Assembly: GCA_045631225.1 (NCBI GenBank)
Contig: JAZQUG010000003.1
Span: 1-64,000, forward strand
DNA length: 64,000 nucleotides
Direction of reading: 5' to 3'
DNA from: Fimenecus sp045631225
GTDB lineage: Bacteria > Bacillota > Clostridia > Oscillospirales > Acutalibacteraceae
The translations under genes were made by a program, and so were the position numbers. Positions 1 through 8,227 of the stretch are shown here, piece by piece. The notes under the pieces were generated by a model. That model worked only from the letters and a program-made list of their open reading frames with translations. It did not search any database and was not told where the DNA came from. Numbering within the stretch: position 1 is the stretch's first letter; each line of letters opens with the position of its first letter.

Positions 1-410
1 CACCTGGACCTATTGGCGTTAATATGGCAACTTATGCAGGGTATAATGCAGGCTTCGGTGAATTTGGCACAGTTGGTGGAATTTTTGGTGGAATGGTTGC
101 CACATTGGGACTTGTAACACCATCAATTATTGTAATTATACTTGTTGCAGGTTTCTTAAAAGTTTTTAAAGAGAATGAATATGTAAAAGGTGCGTTTTCA
201 GGCATCCGTCCTGTTGTTACTGCACTTGTTTTGTTCGCAGTTTTTGGAATTATCAAGCCGATTTTCTTTGTAAACGGTGAATTTGCAATTCCTGTAATCA
301 TAATTGCGGTGGCACTTTTTGCACTGATGTTTATAAAGAAATTGAAAAAATTGCATCCTGCATTCTGGCTTTTAGTTGGTGCACTTGCAGGAATTATTCT
401 TAAATTATAA
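1..410 (+). CDS. Chromate transporter (ChrA family), 3' end only
   Basis: The reading frame is open from the window edge, so this is the C-terminal part of a longer gene. The first residues read PGPIGVNMATYAGY, which matches the conserved PGP(I)...N.AT..GY motif of CHR-family transporters. About four hydrophobic segments follow, ending in a typical short LAGIILKL tail. The family exports chromate or, in many anaerobes, an unknown anion across the cytoplasmic membrane; many Clostridia encode it as two half-size proteins. The downstream rlmD starts 9 bases later, so the two may be co-transcribed. The substrate is not shown by the sequence. Confidence 0.85.
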   Translation, partial: PGPIGVNMATYAGYNAGFGEFGTVGGIFGGMVATLGLVTPSIIVIILVAGFLKVFKENEYVKGAFSGIRPVVTALVLFAVFGIIKPIFFVNGEFAIPVIIIAVALFALMFIKKLKKLHPAFWLLVGALAGIILKL

Positions 411-419
411 GGTGAAAGT

Positions 420-1766
420 ATGTCTTTACAGAAAAATCAGGATATACAACTGAATATTGAGGGTTATACTGCTGAGGGAAATGGTGTCGGTCATTATAAT
501 GGTCAGGCTGTTTTCGTTTCCGGTGCAGCAAAAGGAGACACTATAATTGCTCATATTATAAAAGCAAAAAAGACTTATGCTATCGGTATTGTTAAGCAGA
601 TTGTAACTCCATCAAAAGACAGAGTAAAAGTCGATTGTGAGCATTTCCGTTCTTGTGGTGGATGTGTGTTCCGTCATATTTCATATGAGGCTGAAAAGGA
701 GCTTAAACGACAAAAGGTTGTTGATGCTTTTCAGCGTTTAGCCCATATGGATGTGCCTGTAAAGGAAATAATTACTTGTGAAACGGCAAGATATAGAAAT
801 AAAGCACAATATCCCGTTGGATTTGACAAGGACATTGTGGCAGGTTTTTATGCTCAGAAGAGCCATAGAATAATCAATTCTTCCGACTGTATTCTCCAAC
901 CTGAAGAATTTGCAAAAATCGTTGATGTGGTTAAAGCTTGGATGACAGAATTTGGCGTAACAGCATATGATTCAATAAATCATACGGGACTTGTCCGTCA
1001 TATTTACATAAGAAAAGCATTCGAGACAGGTCAGATTATGGTTTGTCTTGTAATAAATGGTAATACGTTGCCTTATGCTGAAGAGCTTTGTGACGATTTA
1101 ATGATTTTTAAGGACATTAAGAGTATTGTTATAAACGAAAATACAGAAAAGACAAATGTTATTCTCGGTAAAAACTGTACAACACTTTGGGGCGAAGACT
1201 ATATTGAAGATGTTCTCTGTGGTGTAAAAATCAGACTTTCACCATTGTCATTCTATCAGGTTAATCACGATTGTGCAGAACTGCTTTACGGAAAAGCGTT
1301 GGAATATGCACAGACAAGTGGGCACGAAACAATCCTTGACCTTTATTGTGGTGCAGGTACAATCGGTCTTTCAATGGCAAAGAGTGTGAAAAAGGTAATC
1401 GGTGTTGAGATTATTCCTGAAGCTATTGAGGACGCAAAGGAAAATGCAAAACGAAACAATATCGAAAATTGTGAGTTTTATTGTGGTGACGCAAAGGATG
1501 CAGTAAAAATGTTGAGGGATAAACAGATAACTCCCGATGCTGTAATTCTTGACCCACCACGAAAAGGATGCGACAGAGAAGTTTTGGAATGTGTCGCAGA
1601 AATGAACCCCAAAAGAATAGTTTATGTTTCTTGTGATGTGTCAACTCAAGCTCGTGATTGTGCAATATTAAAGGAATTGGGATATGACACAGTTGAGGTT
1701 ACTCCTGTTGATATGTTTGCAAGAACAAGTCATACAGAAAGTGTCGCATTATTAATGCGACAATGA
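420..1766 (+). CDS. rlmD: 23S rRNA (uracil-C5)-methyltransferase, RlmD/RumA type
   Basis: Class I SAM-dependent methyltransferase that methylates a uridine of 23S rRNA (U1939 in E. coli numbering for RlmD; Gram-positive relatives may use U747 as well). An N-terminal TRAM-like beta domain (to about residue 60) is followed by the cysteine cluster CEHFRSCGGC expected to bind a 4Fe-4S cluster. The SAM loop is DLYCGAGTIGLS, the uracil-binding DPPRKGC motif follows, and the catalytic cysteine lies in YVSCD. Length (448 aa) is normal. The start has GGTGAAAG upstream. The 3' end of the gene (1742-1762) forms the first arm-loop-arm of the hairpin array that follows. Confidence 0.93.
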   Translation: MSLQKNQDIQLNIEGYTAEGNGVGHYNGQAVFVSGAAKGDTIIAHIIKAKKTYAIGIVKQIVTPSKDRVKVDCEHFRSCGGCVFRHISYEAEKELKRQKVVDAFQRLAHMDVPVKEIITCETARYRNKAQYPVGFDKDIVAGFYAQKSHRIINSSDCILQPEEFAKIVDVVKAWMTEFGVTAYDSINHTGLVRHIYIRKAFETGQIMVCLVINGNTLPYAEELCDDLMIFKDIKSIVINENTEKTNVILGKNCTTLWGEDYIEDVLCGVKIRLSPLSFYQVNHDCAELLYGKALEYAQTSGHETILDLYCGAGTIGLSMAKSVKKVIGVEIIPEAIEDAKENAKRNNIENCEFYCGDAKDAVKMLRDKQITPDAVILDPPRKGCDREVLECVAEMNPKRIVYVSCDVSTQARDCAILKELGYDTVEVTPVDMFARTSHTESVALLMRQ

Positions 1767-1923
1767 ATTGCAATCTGACGATTGCATGAATTGAGAAATT
1801 TCTCATGATTTGGCTATGCCATGAATTGACCGTTGGTCATTGTTAGTTGCAATTCAATTTATGGAGCAAAGCGAGAAATCATGAAACGCAGTTTCAATTC
1901 ATGATGCGTAGCATCAAATCATT
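1742..1923. repeat. Hairpin array, copy A (full length)
   Basis: A string of short perfect or near-perfect inverted repeats with tiny loops, separated by the word ATGAATTG (left half) and its reverse complement CAATTCAT (right half). Stems seen in order: TGTCGCAT/ATGCGACA (inside the end of rlmD), GCAATC/GATTGC, GAGAA/TTCTC, TGGC/GCCA, ACC/GGT, then across a centre at about 1850, GC/GC, TGAAAC/GTTTCA and GATGC/GCATC. The whole array is thus inverted about its middle at the level of the spacers. It ends 18 bases before the four-helix-bundle gene. Copies B and C lie at 3405 and 4969. Confidence 0.9.
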
Positions 1924-1941
1924 TGTAGGGAAGTTTTAATT

Positions 1942-2295
1942 ATGAAAGAAAATTTGCTCATAGACTTATCTAAACAATTTGCTGTTGATGTTGTAAATCT
2001 TTGTTCAGATATAAAAGAAAACAGAAAAAGTAATGTGTTGTTAAACCAAGTGTTGCGTAGTGGCACAAGTATCGGAGCAAATATTCATGAAGCAAATTAT
2101 GCATCAAGCAAAGCAGATTTTATAAACAAATTGCAGATTGCTTTGAAGGAATGTTATGAAACAGATTATTGGCTTTCAATTTTTAAAGAAACCAATATAA
2201 TAACCGAAAACGAGTATAAGGATATGTTTGGTAAGTGTAGTAAAATCAGAAGATTGCTGATTTCTTCTATTACAACAGCAAAAGGTAATAAATAA
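1942..2295 (+). CDS. Four-helix-bundle protein (S23/23S-rRNA-IVP family), copy 1
   Basis: 117-residue all-helical protein with the family core SGTSIGANIHEA and ALKECYETDYWLSI. The family (TIGR02436-like, relatives of the proteins encoded in 23S rRNA intervening sequences and of the Avd protein of diversity-generating retroelements) is basic, forms pentameric bundles and is thought to bind nucleic acid; its job outside rRNA is unknown. About 85% of residues match the second copy at 5166, with many silent base changes, so the protein has been under selection. GGGAAG lies before the ATG. The gene sits directly behind a hairpin array, and the pair behaves as one repeated unit. Confidence 0.88.
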   Translation: MKENLLIDLSKQFAVDVVNLCSDIKENRKSNVLLNQVLRSGTSIGANIHEANYASSKADFINKLQIALKECYETDYWLSIFKETNIITENEYKDMFGKCSKIRRLLISSITTAKGNK

Positions 2296-2332
2296 TAGCC
2301 GTTATTTTTACATTGCAGAGGTGATTTTTCTT

Positions 2333-3418
2333 ATGAGTGGTTTGAATTTTCGTTGCCTTATCGACAATTATTTATGTGATATTACACCTTTTGAAGATTA
2401 TGTAGAAAAAGGTGCTATGGATGTTGGTTTAGTACTTATAGCTTTTAATGAATATGAGATTGAAGCAATTCGCAATCTTTTCAAGGAAAATGTTCGAGAT
2501 GGACATAAATCGTATTTGAATAGTATTCAACTTGAAGGTAGTGATGGATATCTTTACATACTATCACAAACTACTATTGAGAAAAAAGAGAAAATGCCTC
2601 ATTCGATTATGAAAGCATACAGGCATTATTATAAATTCAAGAAAAAAGAAAATAAGGGCAAAGAGTGGATAAAAGATAATAACGCCAAGCAATGGATTGA
2701 TGCAAACAACAAAAGTCAAGATAATGGTTTAACAAAGCTTTCGGGTGGTAGATTTTCCGCTTATAGGTATAATGACACAGAGAATAAAATGTGTTTTCCT
2801 TTCAGACTTGTAGAAAGTAAAGGAAAGGACAAACCGTTGTTTGTTCTTTTTCATGGTGCAGGTGCAATGGGTAACGAAAACATAAAACAGTTGTTTGATA
2901 ATATACCGTTGTATAAGCAACTTTTTAAGGAAGATTGTAATGTGCTTTTGCCACAGGCACCTTTCGGTTCAAATAAAGGTGACGATGTAACATGGAATTA
3001 TGTGAAATCTGTAAAAAAGCTGATAGATGAAATTTCTATAAACTTTGATAGAACACGCATATATATTGTAGGTACATCTTTTGGTGGATTTTGTGTCTGG
3101 CATTCAATTTATCTTTTTCCTGATTATTTTGCAGCAGCAGTACCTGCAATGGGTTCACTTTGTTTTGATTGCGATTTTAAAAAATATGATGTTCAAAGAT
3201 TGGTAGAAACACCGTTATGGGTTGCACACGCATCAGATGATACGAATGTGAGAATAGATAGTGATGATTATTATGTTGCCGAACTTGAAAAACTAGGAGC
3301 AGATATAAAATACACTCGTTGGAATAAATATGGACACTCCATGTCAGGTAAATTTTATCGAAAAGAAAAGTGGGTTGAATGGTGTCTTAGTAAAAGCAAC
3401 AAGAGAGATTTACAATGA
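2333..3418 (+). CDS. Alpha/beta-hydrolase, esterase/PHB-depolymerase-like
   Basis: The N-terminal ~115 residues match nothing I recognise. The rest is an alpha/beta hydrolase: oxyanion region LFHGAGAMG, nucleophile elbow GTSFGG, acid in AHASDD and histidine in YGHSMSG. These are the features of feruloyl-esterase, LpqC or dienelactone-hydrolase-like enzymes. No signal peptide is visible, so it is probably cytoplasmic. I prefer the ATG at 2333 (GAGGTGA 8 bases upstream) to the in-frame GTG at 2321. Its stop codon overlaps hairpin array copy B. It sits next to a sugar symporter, so cleavage of an imported ester is possible but not shown. Confidence 0.78.
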   Translation: MSGLNFRCLIDNYLCDITPFEDYVEKGAMDVGLVLIAFNEYEIEAIRNLFKENVRDGHKSYLNSIQLEGSDGYLYILSQTTIEKKEKMPHSIMKAYRHYYKFKKKENKGKEWIKDNNAKQWIDANNKSQDNGLTKLSGGRFSAYRYNDTENKMCFPFRLVESKGKDKPLFVLFHGAGAMGNENIKQLFDNIPLYKQLFKEDCNVLLPQAPFGSNKGDDVTWNYVKSVKKLIDEISINFDRTRIYIVGTSFGGFCVWHSIYLFPDYFAAAVPAMGSLCFDCDFKKYDVQRLVETPLWVAHASDDTNVRIDSDDYYVAELEKLGADIKYTRWNKYGHSMSGKFYRKEKWVEWCLSKSNKRDLQ

Positions 3419-3500
3419 ATTGCAATCTGACGATTGCATGAATTGAGAAGCTTCTCATGAATTTGGCTATGCCATGAATTGACCGTTGGTCATTGAGATA
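3405..3500. repeat. Hairpin array, copy B (left half only, no protein gene)
   Basis: Repeats the left half of copies A and C almost base for base: GCAATC/GATTGC, GAGAA/TTCTC, GGC/GCC and ACC/GGT stems separated by ATGAATTG. It stops before the centre of the array, and no four-helix-bundle gene follows. As in the other copies it begins at the end of a host gene: the last codons of the hydrolase hold TTTAC just before AATGAATTG, with a possible partner GTAAA 14 bases earlier. The GAGAAG/CTTCTC stem here and GAGAAA/TTTCTC in copy A differ by a base-pair swap. Confidence 0.85.
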
Positions 3501-3514
3501 AGGAGGAAAAAGAT

Positions 3515-4972
3515 ATGAAACTTTCTTCATTAGCTAAAAAAGTCTTTGTAAACGGTGAAAACTGGTCAACAGAGCCTGTTGAAAGAGCCAGTTATTATTC
3601 ATATTTTGCCGGACAAAATATGATTTACACGCTTTTTAATGTGTGTCTGACAACTTATCTTTTGTTTTTAGGTATAGACCCTATCAAGTCAGCCACAGTA
3701 ATGCTTGTCGTTAAAGTCTGGGATGCTGTAAACGATACATTATTCGGTGCTGTATTCGATTTAATCAAGTTCAAAAGCGGAAAGAAATATCTTCCTTGGA
3801 TACGAATTTCAACTATACTCATTCCAATTGCGACAATACTGACATTTATTATCCCGTCAGGTTCTTCACAGACAGTTAAGTTAGCCTGGTTTGCTATCGC
3901 TTACATACTTTGGGATACAGCATATACTCTTTGTGATGTGCCGATTTTTGGTATTCTGACATCTATGAGTCAGAGCATTGACGAACGAAACACTATTCAG
4001 TCATATAAGAGTATTGCTACTTACGCAGGCGTTGGTATCACATCTACACTTGCAACTGTTCTTGTCAGCGAAAAGGTTGGCATGAACTACGGTATGATAT
4101 CTATAATCATTTGTGTTATTGCATTCGCTTTAATGTCACCTGCATCATTCAAGCTCAAAGAGCGTTTCCATGCAGAGAGTGACGAAACATTTACAATCAG
4201 AAGTATGTTCTCATACCTATTTAAGAACAAGTATTTGTTTATATATTATCTGGGACTTTTCTTCTATTCATCACTCAGCATCGGTAATGCATTCACCCTT
4301 TACGTTTCGTATTACTTGTTTAACAGTGCATTGTTCTCTATTCTTGTAGGTGCAATCGGAACAGTTCCACAGCTTCTCATTTCTTTGATGTTGCCTAAAA
4401 TCATTCGTAAGTATGATAAGATGCAGGTTAATCAGATATGCTTATTACTTTATGTTGTACTCAGCGTTATTATGTGGTTTGTAGGCTATGGTAATGCGGT
4501 TGTTTATATTATTCTCTTCACTATTCGTTCAATTCCGTTAGCAGTGGTCAGCCTTGAAATGTTTATGTTTACACCTGACTGTGCAGAATATGGCAGATTT
4601 AAGAGTGGTACAGAAGCAAAAGGTATAACCTTTGCCGTACAGACATTTATGGCAAAGCTTACAGGCTCTATTTCCGGTGCTTTGGGCTTGTTTATTCTCG
4701 GTCTTGAGTCAGTTGGATGGAAAGTTGTAGAAGTAGGTTCGTTCCAGGAATTGGAGCAAAGCGGAGTAACACAGACGCCTCACGCACTCAATATGCTTTG
4801 GCTTATCTTTATGCTTATTCCTGCAATAGGCGGATTTTTGGCCTTTATCGTTTGGTCTTTCTATGATTTAAAGGATAAGGATGTTCAGGTGATGATTGAC
4901 TGTAATACAGGAAAAATCACAAGAGAAGAAGCGTTGAGTAAGATGTCGAAGAAATATGATATAAAAGAGTAA
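3515..4972 (+). CDS. MFS transporter, GPH (glycoside-pentoside-hexuronide:cation symporter) family
   Basis: 485 residues with about 12 membrane spans. The N-terminal region holds KVWDAVNDTLFGAVFD, the GPH version of the loop 2-3 motif (WD..ND...G...D), followed by KYLPWI. GPH proteins import glycosides or uronides with Na+ or H+. The cytoplasmic tail TREEALSKMSKKYDIKE is also common in Clostridia members. The start has AGGAGG 9 bases upstream (3501-3506). It lies between hairpin arrays B and C. The substrate is unknown; the upstream esterase hints at a plant-derived glycoside. Confidence 0.88.
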   Translation: MKLSSLAKKVFVNGENWSTEPVERASYYSYFAGQNMIYTLFNVCLTTYLLFLGIDPIKSATVMLVVKVWDAVNDTLFGAVFDLIKFKSGKKYLPWIRISTILIPIATILTFIIPSGSSQTVKLAWFAIAYILWDTAYTLCDVPIFGILTSMSQSIDERNTIQSYKSIATYAGVGITSTLATVLVSEKVGMNYGMISIIICVIAFALMSPASFKLKERFHAESDETFTIRSMFSYLFKNKYLFIYYLGLFFYSSLSIGNAFTLYVSYYLFNSALFSILVGAIGTVPQLLISLMLPKIIRKYDKMQVNQICLLLYVVLSVIMWFVGYGNAVVYIILFTIRSIPLAVVSLEMFMFTPDCAEYGRFKSGTEAKGITFAVQTFMAKLTGSISGALGLFILGLESVGWKVVEVGSFQELEQSGVTQTPHALNMLWLIFMLIPAIGGFLAFIVWSFYDLKDKDVQVMIDCNTGKITREEALSKMSKKYDIKE

Positions 4973-5149
4973 CACGTAGTGTTACAATGAATTGCAACCT
5001 GACGGTTGCATGAGTTGAGCCTGAATGCTCATGAATTGCTAAAGCATGAATAGCCCTGTGGGGCATGAATATTGCAATTCAATTCATGGAGCAAAGCGAG
5101 AAATCATGAAACATAGTTTCAATTCATGATGCGTAGCATCAAATCATTA
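4969..5149. repeat. Hairpin array, copy C (full length)
   Basis: Same plan as copy A. Stems: GTAACAC/GTGTTAC (covering the stop codon of the symporter), GCAACC/GGTTGC, GAGC/GCTC, TGC/GCA, GCCC/GGGC, then GC/GC, TGAAAC/GTTTCA and GATGC/GCATC. Against copy A the first stem changed on both arms (GCAATC/GATTGC to GCAACC/GGTTGC), a compensatory change that argues for selection on the paired form. The left-half stems differ greatly between copies, while the right half (from about 5083) is nearly identical. A four-helix-bundle gene follows. Confidence 0.9.
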
Positions 5150-5165
5150 TAAATGGAGTATATTG

Positions 5166-5522
5166 ATGAAAGAAAATTTATTAGTTGATTTGTCTAAACA
5201 ATTTGCTATAGATGTTATCAATCTTTGTACTGACATAAAAGAAAATAGAAAAGGCAGTGTGCTGATAAACCAAGTTTTGCGTAGTGGTACCAGCATAGGT
5301 GCAAACATACATGAAGCAAACTATGCTTCAAGCAAAGCAGATTTTATTAATAAGCTACAGATTGCATTAAAAGAATGTTACGAAACTGACTATTGGATTT
5401 CAATTTTCAAAGAAACACATATTATGACTGAATCTGAATACAAAGATATGTTTGCAAAATGCAGTAAAATCCGTAAGTTGCTGGTAGCATCTATCAATAC
5501 GGCGAAATCTAATCGAGACTAA
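5166..5522 (+). CDS. Four-helix-bundle protein (S23/23S-rRNA-IVP family), copy 2
   Basis: 118 residues, about 85% identical to the protein at 1942, with the same SGTSIGANIHEA and ALKECYETDYW core. I start it at the ATG at 5166, which has GGAG 8 bases upstream; an in-frame TTG at 5163 is less likely. DNA similarity to copy 1 covers the upstream array and the gene but fades just after the stop codon, so the duplicated unit is array plus gene. Function unknown; the family is presumed to bind structured nucleic acid, and the neighbouring hairpins are the obvious candidate partner. Confidence 0.88.
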   Translation: MKENLLVDLSKQFAIDVINLCTDIKENRKGSVLINQVLRSGTSIGANIHEANYASSKADFINKLQIALKECYETDYWISIFKETHIMTESEYKDMFAKCSKIRKLLVASINTAKSNRD

Positions 5523-5565
5523 ATAATAATTTGAAATTGAAAAATCATAATAAAGGAATAATGAT

Positions 5566-6261
5566 ATGAAAGTTGATATTAGTTATGATGTTCGAACGGA
5601 TTCGTATGGTAAAGACCCTGATTCTTATAGTGATACCTTAAGAAAATATCACCAAATTTTGTGGAGCAAAGAATTGCCAGATGGTAGAAAACTTATTTTG
5701 GACGATAATTTAAGAAACGTTTCTGATGTTGGAATTTTTGAATTTTCAAGCGATTCAATAATACATACCTTTTCAAAATGGAAACGAATGAGTAAAATAA
5801 TTTTTGAAATTTCTGAGAAATCAATAGATGATTTTGTTGGATTGTCTTACACAATTGGTGGGATGACAATTTTTCCAAGCAATAAAGTTAATGGAAGAAA
5901 GACAATAAATGGTGAACGTGGTCTAAATCGTAAAATAAATGACCGAATTGATTTAACTCTTGAATGCATCAGGAGATATTATTTAAATGAAGAAAGTCCT
6001 ATGACGGAATGCTTGAATGGTTATTCGGATTTTTTTGAATTGTTTTATGATTTTAAAGGCTATATAGACTTTTTCTTTTTTCAGGACCTTGTTACAGAGA
6101 ATTACAAGGAAATAAAATTCTTATATCCATTCAATGATTTTGAGGGTAATTCGTTGCCGAAAACGGTAGAAGAGTACCTGTCGTATAGAGAAAAAACAAT
6201 GAATTTTATAAGGCTAAGAAACAATAGAATAGATGCATGGCAAAAGACAATTAACAAATAA
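5566..6261 (+). CDS. Conserved hypothetical protein, DUF6994-like
   Basis: 231 residues, no signal peptide or membrane span. It opens with DVRTDSYGKDPDSYSDTLRKYH, followed by ILWSKELPDGR, which I recognise as the start of a family seen in Gram-positives and actinobacteria (DUF6994-like). No enzymatic motif is evident. Aromatic-rich middle (FFELFYDFKGYIDFFFF). A ribosome site AAAGGA precedes the ATG. It stands 44 bases behind four-helix-bundle copy 2 and 18 bases before the secreted phosphoesterase, but no shared role can be read from this. Confidence 0.7.
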   Translation: MKVDISYDVRTDSYGKDPDSYSDTLRKYHQILWSKELPDGRKLILDDNLRNVSDVGIFEFSSDSIIHTFSKWKRMSKIIFEISEKSIDDFVGLSYTIGGMTIFPSNKVNGRKTINGERGLNRKINDRIDLTLECIRRYYLNEESPMTECLNGYSDFFELFYDFKGYIDFFFFQDLVTENYKEIKFLYPFNDFEGNSLPKTVEEYLSYREKTMNFIRLRNNRIDAWQKTINK

Positions 6262-6278
6262 AAGAAAGGATAATTATT

Positions 6279-7706
6279 ATGAAAAAAACATTTACAAAAA
6301 TCATTTCACTTATCCTCATACTCTGTATGACATTTCCGATTATTACAGTTGCAGCAGCAGGGAATGAAGTTACACGAGTAAGTGTTACAATCAACGGTGA
6401 TACAAAAACTTCAAGAGGTTTTTGCTGGTACACAGACGAAAAAGCAGGCTCTGATTTACAGGTTGCTCCTGTGGGTGATGACCTTACAAAGGCAGAAATC
6501 ATTAAGGGTGTCCGTTATCCGTCAATGGAAAAATATGTACATAAAGCAGAGGCAGAAAATCTTACTCCTGATACAAAATATCAATATCGTGTTGGTGACA
6601 GTGAAGCAGGTGTATGGAGCAAAATCGGTTACTTCACAACATCAGGAAATGCATCTGATGAGGTTAATTTCATTGTTTTTGCTGATGTTCAGGCAAGCAG
6701 TGATGAAAATTTCAAAAAAGCATCTGTTGTTTTAGAATCTGCAGTTGAAACAATGCCTGAATATGAGTTTGCAGTTGGGCTTGGCGACTTTGTAAATGAT
6801 TGTACAAATGAAGAATGGGACAGCTATTTTAAAAACTTTGAGTTTATGAATATGAATACAACACTTGTTCCTGTTGCAGGTAATCACGAGGGAAACTTGC
6901 AGTGGTTCAAGTTCAATAATATGTTCAATATCGGTGAGGCAGAAAACAGTTCAGTTATTACAGGCTGTTATTACTCATTTGACTGGGGTGATGCACATTT
7001 TGCTGTGCTTAACTCAAATGATATGTATCCTATGTCTGCATCACAGCTTAACTGGCTTAAAAACGATATGAACTCTTCTGATGCACAGTGGAAAATTATT
7101 CTTTCTCACAGAGCACTTTATTCAGCAGGTAAGAATATCAACAAGCCTGACACAATTATTATGAGAAATCTTCTTTTACCTGTAATTGATGAGCTTGATA
7201 TTGATGTTTTCTTTGCAGGTCACGACCATATGTATCTCAGAACTGAACCTGTAAAGGGTGAAAAGGCTCAGGAATCACAGACAATAACTGAAGTATGGAA
7301 TGGTAAAGAAACAACATTCGCATTAAATCCTGACGGCACAACTCATATTTTACCGTCAACATCAGGTACAAAGCGTTACAGTGTAAATGAGGACGCTATT
7401 CCACCAATTCTCGAAAATGCAGCAATTGCAAGAGATACACATGATGGTGGTGTGTTTGCAACAGTAAGTCTTGACAGTGAACATTTTGTTTACAACGCAT
7501 ATATGGTTAATGATGAAACAGGTGAAAAAGAGCTTATTGACTCTTATGCAATAAAAAAGACAGAAAAAGCACCTGTAAATGATAATTATGTTGAATTGCC
7601 GACAGACAGAAACGAAGAGACTGCAAAACAACATATGACAACATTTGTTGTAGAAATTTTTAAAATGATTATCAGTTATTTTAAACTGTTATTCAGTCTT
7701 ATATAG
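6279..7706 (+). CDS. Secreted metallophosphoesterase, purple-acid-phosphatase-like
   Basis: 475 residues. Residues 1-30 form a signal peptide (KKTFTKIISLILILCMTF, cleavage near AAA). A fibronectin-III-like domain (about 35-120, ending YRVGDSEAGVWSKIGYFTT) is followed by a calcineurin-like phosphoesterase with the metal motifs FADVQA (an unusual form of DxH), GLGDFVND, AGNHEG, SHRALYSAG and FAGHDHMYLRT. The very C-terminus is a hydrophobic helix (FVVEIFKMIISYFKLLFSLI) that could hold it to the membrane. Related enzymes release phosphate from organic esters outside the cell. It leads a tight set of five genes to 11061. Confidence 0.86.
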   Translation: MKKTFTKIISLILILCMTFPIITVAAAGNEVTRVSVTINGDTKTSRGFCWYTDEKAGSDLQVAPVGDDLTKAEIIKGVRYPSMEKYVHKAEAENLTPDTKYQYRVGDSEAGVWSKIGYFTTSGNASDEVNFIVFADVQASSDENFKKASVVLESAVETMPEYEFAVGLGDFVNDCTNEEWDSYFKNFEFMNMNTTLVPVAGNHEGNLQWFKFNNMFNIGEAENSSVITGCYYSFDWGDAHFAVLNSNDMYPMSASQLNWLKNDMNSSDAQWKIILSHRALYSAGKNINKPDTIIMRNLLLPVIDELDIDVFFAGHDHMYLRTEPVKGEKAQESQTITEVWNGKETTFALNPDGTTHILPSTSGTKRYSVNEDAIPPILENAAIARDTHDGGVFATVSLDSEHFVYNAYMVNDETGEKELIDSYAIKKTEKAPVNDNYVELPTDRNEETAKQHMTTFVVEIFKMIISYFKLLFSLI

Positions 7707-7718
7707 TGAGGTAAAGCT

Positions 7719-8207
7719 ATGAACGGAATGACTCGTAGAGAACAACAGATTACAGATATAAACGAGATTATTGAAATTCTTGAAAAATCAAAGGTAGTTC
7801 ATGTTGGTATGATTGATGGTGACGAGCCTTATGTTGTGCCAATGAATTACGGATATGTTTTAGAAGACGGAAAACTGACTATCTATCTTCATGGTGCAAA
7901 ACGAGGAAGAAAAATAGATGCAATCAAAGCAAACCCAAAGGTTTTCTATGAAATGTGTTGCGATATTACACCTTTTGAGGGTGAGGTTGCCTGTAAATAC
8001 GGAATCACGTATGCTTCAATTATGGGTAGGGGACTTGCAACTCTTGTTGAAGGTGTTGAGGAGAAAAAACAGGCACTTTCACTTCTTATGAAAACACAAA
8101 CAGGAAAAGATTTTCAGTTTGAAGATAAACTTACAACAGTAGTAAGCATAATTAAAATTGATACACTTGAATTTACTGCGAAAAAGAGACCATTTCCTAA
8201 AAAATAA
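7719..8207 (+). CDS. Pyridoxamine-5'-phosphate-oxidase-like flavoprotein (NimA type)
   Basis: 162-residue split-barrel flavin-binding protein. It opens MTRREQQITDINEIIEILEK, typical of the NimA/nitroimidazole-resistance-like group, and contains YVVPMNYGYV and LHGAKRGRKIDAIKANP, the FMN-contacting strand and phosphate loop. Such proteins reduce small substrates with flavin or haem; a few confer 5-nitroimidazole resistance, but most have no known substrate, so resistance should not be assumed. It starts 12 bases after the phosphoesterase, with GTGAGG upstream. Confidence 0.85.
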   Translation: MNGMTRREQQITDINEIIEILEKSKVVHVGMIDGDEPYVVPMNYGYVLEDGKLTIYLHGAKRGRKIDAIKANPKVFYEMCCDITPFEGEVACKYGITYASIMGRGLATLVEGVEEKKQALSLLMKTQTGKDFQFEDKLTTVVSIIKIDTLEFTAKKRPFPKK

Positions 8208-8227
8208 AATTAAGGCAGATATCAATA

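Noticed and set aside
1742..5149. The hairpin arrays looked at first like a CRISPR array or a diversity-generating retroelement (Avd-like protein nearby)
   Set aside because: Spacers between repeats are self-complementary and only 8-16 bases, unlike CRISPR; no reverse transcriptase or template/variable repeat pair is present.
7719..8207. Nitroimidazole-resistance gene
   Set aside because: Only general PNPOx-like motifs are visible; most members of this group do not give resistance.
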